Source: Acidobacteriota bacterium (lineage in GTDB: Bacteria; Acidobacteriota; Terriglobia; Terriglobales; Acidobacteriaceae). Taken from it: 11,318 nucleotides of DNA. Made by a program: the position numbers and the translations under genes. The DNA is taken from the NCBI GenBank assembly GCA_003224835.1, contig QHZX01000202.1, forward strand, positions 1-11,318, written 5' to 3'. Under the pieces are notes generated by a model. The model saw nothing but the letters and a program-made list of their open reading frames with translations, did not search any database and was not told where the DNA came from. Numbering within the stretch: the first letter of the stretch is position 1; each line of letters starts with the position of its first letter. Below are positions 7,268 through 11,318 of the stretch, piece by piece.

Positions 7268-7272
7268 AGGAG
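7268..7272 (+). promoter_or_regulatory. Ribosome binding site deciding a TTG start
   Basis: AGGAG lies 6 bases before an in-frame TTG at 7279. It is the only good Shine-Dalgarno in this reading frame, and it lies after the terminator hairpin. Confidence 0.55.
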
Positions 7273-7278
7273 AGTACA

Positions 7279-7497
7279 TTGGCAAGCACATCAACTCAGT
7301 CTGATTTTGTCACTATGATCGCGCAGGAAGTCGTTTCTGGAATTGATGAAGCCGTGGGTTATTGGCTAGGCCGCATTGAACAGGAATTGGCGGGGCGCGG
7401 CGTGAGTGCCGAGCAACAGCTTCGCAATGTTCAAGAAGTAATTAGGGAATACAAAGAGGTAACCGGAAAATTGCCGTTTCGCTGCGCCCGGGCGTGA
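7279..7497 (+). CDS. Small hypothetical protein, 72 residues
   Basis: I do not recognise a named family. The protein has no signal or membrane segment and is likely cytoplasmic and helical: residues 13-30 (MIAQEVVSGIDEAVGYWL) and 43-61 form two amphipathic helices, with a short tail GKLPFRCARA carrying one Cys. The frame stays open back to 7081, but that part overlaps the Spy-like gene and the terminator hairpin, so the TTG with AGGAG upstream is preferred. An ATG at 7315 (residue 13) is the alternative. The length, ribosome site and clean helical pattern support a real gene. It is separate from the Spy unit and 67 bp before the small membrane protein gene. Confidence 0.55.
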   Translation: MASTSTQSDFVTMIAQEVVSGIDEAVGYWLGRIEQELAGRGVSAEQQLRNVQEVIREYKEVTGKLPFRCARA

Positions 7498-7564
7498 TTC
7501 TGGCGCATAATGCTTGCGGGCTGGCTCCTTTGTTGAAGTTCACTGACAGTCTCTGGAGCAAGTA

Positions 7565-7723
7565 ATGAATTTCGACAGCGCAATTTCTCTCCTAAGCCAT
7601 TCAAATTGGGGATTTCTCGCATTATGGCTTCTGCTGCTAGCGGTCGCCTTCACGTCCTGCTTCCCTGAACGTTCGGCGCCTTCTGCATCGCAGGGTCCTC
7701 GGCCTGAGGGACCACAGGGCTAG
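7565..7723 (+). CDS. Small single-span membrane protein, 52 residues
   Basis: ATG with GGAG 6 bases upstream (7555-7558) opens a 52-codon frame ending TAG at 7721-7723. The protein has a short polar start (MNFDSAISLLSHSN), one strong hydrophobic span (about 16-31, GFLALWLLLLAVAFTS), then C32 and a Pro/Ser/Gly-rich tail ending GPRPEGPQG. C32 could be a lipid anchor, but the residues before it (FTS) do not make a canonical lipobox. It might equally be a membrane micropeptide. It lies 70 bp before the ABC exporter gene. The good ribosome site and sensible topology support it; no family is recognised. Confidence 0.5.
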   Translation: MNFDSAISLLSHSNWGFLALWLLLLAVAFTSCFPERSAPSASQGPRPEGPQG

Positions 7724-7769
7724 TCCTGACTTTCGCGCTTGCGGCACACAACCGCGCTGCTCACTGTAC

Positions 7770-7778
7770 TGCTAAAAT
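7770..7778 (+). promoter_or_regulatory. Extended -10 promoter before the ABC exporter
   Basis: TGCTAAAAT is a TG-N-TAAAAT extended -10 element ending 15 bases before the ATG. It would give a very short leader, which fits the absence of a Shine-Dalgarno. No clear -35 is seen, as is usual for extended -10 promoters. Confidence 0.4.
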
Positions 7779-7793
7779 CGCACTTAGCAGCCC

Positions 7794-9551
7794 ATGTTCC
7801 CGAAAAGTCTTCGTCCTCTTCTTCCCTACTTAAAAAAATACCGCCGCAGTTACTGGTGGGGTGGAATCTTCGTTTTATTCATGAACGCGGCCTGGGTGCT
7901 GGTGCCTCCAATTGTGGGCCGCGCGATCGACGATATGCGGGAAGCGGGAATTTCTCTGCATAAGATTGGCATTGTTGCCCTGGTGCTGCTGCTGGTTTCC
8001 GGAACCAAGGCAATCTTCCAGTTCCTGATTCGCTGGGTCGTGATCGGGGTTTCGCGCGAGATTGAGTTCGACCTTCGCAACGATCTATTTCGTCACCTCG
8101 AAGGTCTTTCTCACAGCTTCTATCAACGAACGCGCACCGGGGACATCATGGCCAAGGCGACGAATGATTTAAATGCGGTGCGGATGCTGCTCGGCCCCGG
8201 CTTCATGTACACGGCCAATACTGTCGTATTTACGGCTTTTGCCTTGGGGTTCATGCTGCACATCAGTCATCGGCTTACGTTTTACGCCTTTCTGCCGCTG
8301 CCGATCGTAAGCATCGTAATCCAGTATTTCGGACGGCGAATTCACGAGCGTTTTGAGCGGATTCAGGCGATGTTCTCTGAGATCTCCGCGCGTGCGCAGG
8401 AAAATTTCTCAGGCGTGCGAATCATTCGCGCTTATGCGCAGGAAGACGCGGAAATCGCGAGCTTTGAAACCGCCAACCGCGAGTACATTGCACGCAGTCT
8501 TACGCTGGTGCGATTGATGGGCATGCTATGGCCAACTCTCGAAACTATGCTTGGTCTGGCCATCGTGCTCGTGCTTTGGTTGGGTGGACGCGAGGTCTTG
8601 CTGGGCCGGATGACGGTTGGGCAGTTTACTGCGTTCAATACATTCATGGTGCAGCTTACATGGCCCATCATTGCGCTTGGGTGGGTGATCAATATTTTCC
8701 AGCGCGGGACGGCTTCGCTAGTGCGAATCAATCAACTAATGCAGGAGCAGCCCGAGATTGTGGATGCACCGAATGTGAAAGCGCAAGCTCCCGAACAACA
8801 ACTAACCGGAGACATCGAATTTCGGAACTTGCAGTTCTCGTACAACGGAACTCCGGTGCTACACGATATCAACTTGCGTGTTCCTGCGGGGAGCAGCCTT
8901 GCAATTGTTGGTCCGACAGGCTCAGGCAAAACCACGCTGGTAAGTCTGATTCCGAGAATCTACGACACTGAGCCGGGATCGGTGCTCATCGACGGCAAGC
9001 CGATACGCGAATACCCTCTGGCGATGCTGAGGCGTAATATCGGATTTGTTCCTCAGGAAACTTTTCTGTTCGGCGAAACCATTCGCGAGAACATCGCCTT
9101 TGGAGCGCCGGATGCAACTGACCACGATGTCCGCTGGGCAGCAGAAGCAGCTAACATTGCAAGCGAGATTGAAGACTTTCCCGAACAATACAAGACCATT
9201 GTTGGCGAACGCGGAATTACGCTTTCGGGAGGGCAGAAACAGCGCACCGCAATTGCTCGCGCCCTGATTCGTAATCCCCGGATTCTGGTGCTGGATGACG
9301 CGCTCTCGAGTGTGGACACGCAGACCGAAGATAAGATCCTGAATCATCTGCGCGAAGTCATGCAGGGCAGAACCACAATTTTTATTTCCCACCGGGTCTC
9401 TACCGTGCGGAATGCAGACCACATCGCCGTGCTCCACAGTGGTCGCATTGTGGAGTTTGGCACGCACGAGGACCTGATCAGCAAGAATGGCTATTACAGC
9501 GATCTCTACAACAAGCAATTGCTTGAGGAGGAGCTGGCCGAAGTTTCATAG
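7794..9551 (+). CDS. Half-size ABC exporter with degenerate Walker B
   Basis: A type IV ABC exporter half-transporter (MsbA/BmrC/MdlA group) exporting lipids or drugs across the inner membrane; 585 residues is standard. Six membrane segments occupy about 20-310 (e.g. GGIFVLFMNAAWVLVPPIVG 23-42, VALVLLLVSG 61-70, TMLGLAIVLVLWLGG 251-265). The nucleotide-binding domain has Walker A GPTGSGKT (373-380), Q loop Q421, signature LSGGQ (477-481), Walker B ILVLDD (497-502), D loop SSVD and H loop H533. The residue after the Walker B Asp is D502 where homodimers have the catalytic Glu. This Asp, with a normal LSGGQ, is seen in the TM287/BmrC-type subunit of heterodimeric exporters. No partner gene is next to it. 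No Shine-Dalgarno is visible, and an extended -10 lies just upstream. Confidence 0.92.
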   Translation: MFPKSLRPLLPYLKKYRRSYWWGGIFVLFMNAAWVLVPPIVGRAIDDMREAGISLHKIGIVALVLLLVSGTKAIFQFLIRWVVIGVSREIEFDLRNDLFRHLEGLSHSFYQRTRTGDIMAKATNDLNAVRMLLGPGFMYTANTVVFTAFALGFMLHISHRLTFYAFLPLPIVSIVIQYFGRRIHERFERIQAMFSEISARAQENFSGVRIIRAYAQEDAEIASFETANREYIARSLTLVRLMGMLWPTLETMLGLAIVLVLWLGGREVLLGRMTVGQFTAFNTFMVQLTWPIIALGWVINIFQRGTASLVRINQLMQEQPEIVDAPNVKAQAPEQQLTGDIEFRNLQFSYNGTPVLHDINLRVPAGSSLAIVGPTGSGKTTLVSLIPRIYDTEPGSVLIDGKPIREYPLAMLRRNIGFVPQETFLFGETIRENIAFGAPDATDHDVRWAAEAANIASEIEDFPEQYKTIVGERGITLSGGQKQRTAIARALIRNPRILVLDDALSSVDTQTEDKILNHLREVMQGRTTIFISHRVSTVRNADHIAVLHSGRIVEFGTHEDLISKNGYYSDLYNKQLLEEELAEVS

Positions 9552-9615
9552 CAGTCCTGAGTTGTTGATCATCCCGTGACAAAAATCAACTCGCCTATCC
9601 AATAAGATTCTTAGG

Positions 9616-9639
9616 ATGAAGAGGCGGCCCTACCACGCG
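9616..9639 (+). other. Possible remnant of the methyltransferase 5' end
   Basis: ATG at 9616 reads MKRRPYHA and then meets TGA, in a frame shifted by one base relative to the methyltransferase that follows at once. Related methyltransferases, as I recall them, begin with a short Arg-rich stretch before an 'ELMD...LR.LNR..GG' segment that is missing here. The octapeptide may be what is left of the original N-terminus after an out-of-frame deletion. The reading is direct; the interpretation is inferred and could be coincidence. Confidence 0.3.
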
Positions 9640-9643
9640 TGAT

Positions 9644-10216
9644 TTGATCCGCACGGTGGCTCTAAAAACCGGCAAGACGAACTTCTCTTTGCTCGAATTG
9701 GCAGCGGGTACCGGATTCGTTCCAATGCAGGCGGACCAAGAGCTGCGTCACGAAGGAGTAAGCCTGGATGTCACGCTGCTGGATCGCGCGAACACTCACC
9801 TCCCACAAAACGGCACTTCGAAAAAGACCATCGCTGACGCCTTGAACGTGCCATTTCAAGATTCAGCATTCGATCTGGTTTCGTCCACGTTATTTCTTCA
9901 CCATCTCTCGCCCGAAGACGTGGTGAAGTTCGCGCGAGAAGCTCTCAGAGTCTGCCGGGTCGCAGTCTTAGTGAATGATCTCGTACGGCACCCGTTGCAT
10001 TTGGCCCTGGCTTATGCGGGAGTGCCGATTTATCGCAGCCGCATCACCCGCAATGATGCGCCTGCTTCTGTGAAGCAGGCATATACGGTTGAAGAAATGA
10101 CCGAGTTCTTCCGCACGGCAGGAGCAGCTAAGGTGGAAGCACAGAGACACTTTTTATTTCGCATGGGTGTTGTTGCCTGGAAAGAAACTCCGGCAACGAG
10201 CGGAACTGAGTCATGA
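9644..10216 (+). CDS. SAM-dependent methyltransferase, apparently N-terminally truncated
   Basis: A class I methyltransferase of the type often linked to type III polyketide synthases and FAD oxidoreductases; it probably O- or C-methylates a phenolic or lipid intermediate. Motif I is LLELAAGTG (16-24), acidic end of strand 2 is D47 (LLD), motif II is ADALNVPFQDSAFDLV (64-79), then LFLHHLSPEDVV (83-94). The family-specific NDLVRHPL (111-118) and SRITRNDAPASVKQAYT (132-148) follow. At 190 residues from a TTG it is short: relatives carry about 40 residues before motif I. The TTG has no Shine-Dalgarno at a workable distance, and an in-frame stop lies at 9617. The gene may be damaged at its 5' end or start in an unusual way. 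Its stop overlaps the next start (ATGA). Confidence 0.8.
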   Translation: MIRTVALKTGKTNFSLLELAAGTGFVPMQADQELRHEGVSLDVTLLDRANTHLPQNGTSKKTIADALNVPFQDSAFDLVSSTLFLHHLSPEDVVKFAREALRVCRVAVLVNDLVRHPLHLALAYAGVPIYRSRITRNDAPASVKQAYTVEEMTEFFRTAGAAKVEAQRHFLFRMGVVAWKETPATSGTES

Positions 10217-11310
10217 GTTTTGACCTGGCAATTATCGGTGGAGGCCCGGCAGGTTGCGCGGCGGCGATCGTGGCGGCAAAGAGTGGCGCGCGTGTGCTCT
10301 TGCTCGACCGCAGCCGCTTTCCTCGTCAAAAGGTGTGCGGTGAGTTCGTCTCGGCTGAGTCTCTGGGGCTATTGCAACTGCTGCTAGCGGATGATTTCCA
10401 ATACCTGTTGTCAAAGTCGCCGCGCATTTCCCGCACGCGGATATTTCTCGATGGCTCGATGTTGGAGGCGGCGATTAATCCTCCAGCAGCCAGCATTGCT
10501 CGCTTTGATCTGGATTCCGCACTTTGGCAAAGTTGTTGCGAGGCTGGAGTGGAGGCTCATGCGGAAACTACGGTTAAATCTATAGAGGGATCCGGCCTAT
10601 TTCGGATTGTTGCGGGCGATCAAGTTTTCGAATCCAAGTCAGTGATAAATGCAAGCGGCCGATGGTCAAGCTTTACCAGTCGAGAGGTGCGCGCACGTAG
10701 TACAGACCAGAAATGGATCGGAATCAAAGCGCACTATTATGAGATCGCCGCGGCCTCCTCAGTGGATTTGTATTTTGTTGACGGCGGGTATTGCGGAGTA
10801 CAACCGGTCGCTGCCGCGCATAACGGGTCGAGTACTCGGATCAACTCATGCGCCATGGTGCGGGCGGACGTCGCGAATTCGTTGCCAGAGGTCCTGCGTT
10901 TGAATCCTGCATTGCGAGAACGAAGCTATTCGTGGACGCCAGTTACCGAAACCGTGACTACATCACCCCTGATTTTTCACCAGCCTGAGCCGGTACAAAA
11001 CGGAATGCTACAGGTTGGAGACGCGGCAGCCTTCGTCGATCCATTTGTTGGTGACGGCATCTCGCTGGCGCTACGCAGTGGCGCACTTGCTTCAGAATGC
11101 CTTCATTCTTTTCTCCAGGGGAGGTGCTCGCTCGAGGAAGCATCGATGCGTTACGCGCAGGCCTATACGCAACGGCTAAGCCGCGTATTTAAAGTTTCAT
11201 CCCTACTTCGTGGGTGGTTGCGCTGGCCTCGGGCAGTTCGCAAACCGATGTTCTCGTTGATTTCGCGAACGCCGTTTGTAGGCAGGCAGATCGTTAACCT
11301 GACGCGCTAA
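10213..11310 (+). CDS. FAD-dependent oxidoreductase (geranylgeranyl reductase/UbiH-like)
   Basis: A 365-residue flavoprotein monooxygenase or reductase of the group containing geranylgeranyl reductases and aromatic hydroxylases. FAD binding is shown by IIGGGPAGCAAA (7-18, GxGxxG), D32 at the end of strand 2, RFPRQKVCGEFVS (35-47) and the second FAD motif VGDAAAFVDPFVGDGISLAL (268-287). NINASGRWS-like VINASGRWS is at 144-152. GGYCGVQPV (191-199) lies in the substrate domain. It is co-translated with the methyltransferase through an ATGA overlap, so both act in one pathway, probably tailoring a polyketide, quinone or lipid product by hydroxylation and methylation. No polyketide synthase is in the window; only 8 bases follow the TAA. 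The substrate is unknown. Sequence appears complete and intact. Confidence 0.88.
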   Translation: MSFDLAIIGGGPAGCAAAIVAAKSGARVLLLDRSRFPRQKVCGEFVSAESLGLLQLLLADDFQYLLSKSPRISRTRIFLDGSMLEAAINPPAASIARFDLDSALWQSCCEAGVEAHAETTVKSIEGSGLFRIVAGDQVFESKSVINASGRWSSFTSREVRARSTDQKWIGIKAHYYEIAAASSVDLYFVDGGYCGVQPVAAAHNGSSTRINSCAMVRADVANSLPEVLRLNPALRERSYSWTPVTETVTTSPLIFHQPEPVQNGMLQVGDAAAFVDPFVGDGISLALRSGALASECLHSFLQGRCSLEEASMRYAQAYTQRLSRVFKVSSLLRGWLRWPRAVRKPMFSLISRTPFVGRQIVNLTR

Positions 11311-11318
11311 CGCACGAC

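Noticed and set aside
7081..7278. Upstream extension of the hypothetical protein to a TTG at 7081
   Set aside because: It would overlap the Spy-like gene and read through the hairpin terminator, with no ribosome site.
7506..7511. CATAAT as a -10 element for the small membrane protein gene
   Set aside because: No -35 at a suitable distance and no extended -10 bases.
7694..7713. GGTCCTC/GAGGGACC hairpin as a terminator
   Set aside because: It lies inside the small membrane protein gene and has no T tract; one G is bulged.
8922..9518. 198-codon minus-strand frame opposite the exporter's ATPase domain
   Set aside because: The plus strand carries all ABC motifs in this stretch; the antisense frame shows no recognisable domain.
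9559..9592. GAGTTG/CAACTC inverted repeat after the exporter as a terminator
   Set aside because: Only 6 bp with a long loop and no T run.

Overview
The window looks like a chromosomal stretch from a member of the Acidobacteriota (Terriglobia/Koribacter-like). This rests on gene content: a YVTN-type propeller protein, an S9C peptidase with a signal peptide, a Cpx-like two-component pair, and a methyltransferase/flavoprotein pair of the kind found near type III polyketide synthases. Base composition is moderate and even. I see no rRNA, tRNA, CRISPR array, transposase or phage gene, so the placement is inference only.

Layout. (1) 1-1041, plus strand: the 3' end of a PaiB-like FMN-binding split-barrel gene, translationally coupled by an ATGA overlap to hemD (uroporphyrinogen-III synthase). 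(2) 4241-1100, minus strand: a secreted YVTN/lactonase-like beta-propeller followed 34 bp later by a secreted S9 prolyl-oligopeptidase-type peptidase. (3) 6482-4393, minus strand: a CpxR-like response regulator and CpxA-like histidine kinase overlapping by ATGA. They are divergent from (4) 6660-7148, plus strand, a Spy/CpxP-type periplasmic protein with two LTxxQ-type motifs. The 177 bp divergent region carries an exact GTAAA-N5-GTAAA CpxR box and a second, one-mismatch box in opposite orientation. (5) 7149-7793: a probable intrinsic terminator, a 72-residue hypothetical protein and a 52-residue single-span membrane protein. (6) 7794-9551: a half-size ABC exporter with Asp in place of the Walker B catalytic Glu, which suggests one half of a heterodimer. 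(7) 9644-11310: a SAM methyltransferase that seems to lack its N-terminus, overlapping by ATGA an FAD-dependent oxidoreductase.

How the parts work together. Genes 5802-7148 form a self-contained envelope-stress circuit (sensor, regulator, periplasmic chaperone/inhibitor, operators) laid out as in the E. coli cpxP/cpxRA locus. The unexpected point is that the regulator's winged-helix domain has lost about 14 residues at the end of the recognition helix and the following wing. The junction lies on a short direct repeat, yet the operator it should bind matches the consensus perfectly. The methyltransferase/oxidoreductase pair probably belongs to a lipid or polyketide-quinone tailoring pathway whose synthase is not in the window.
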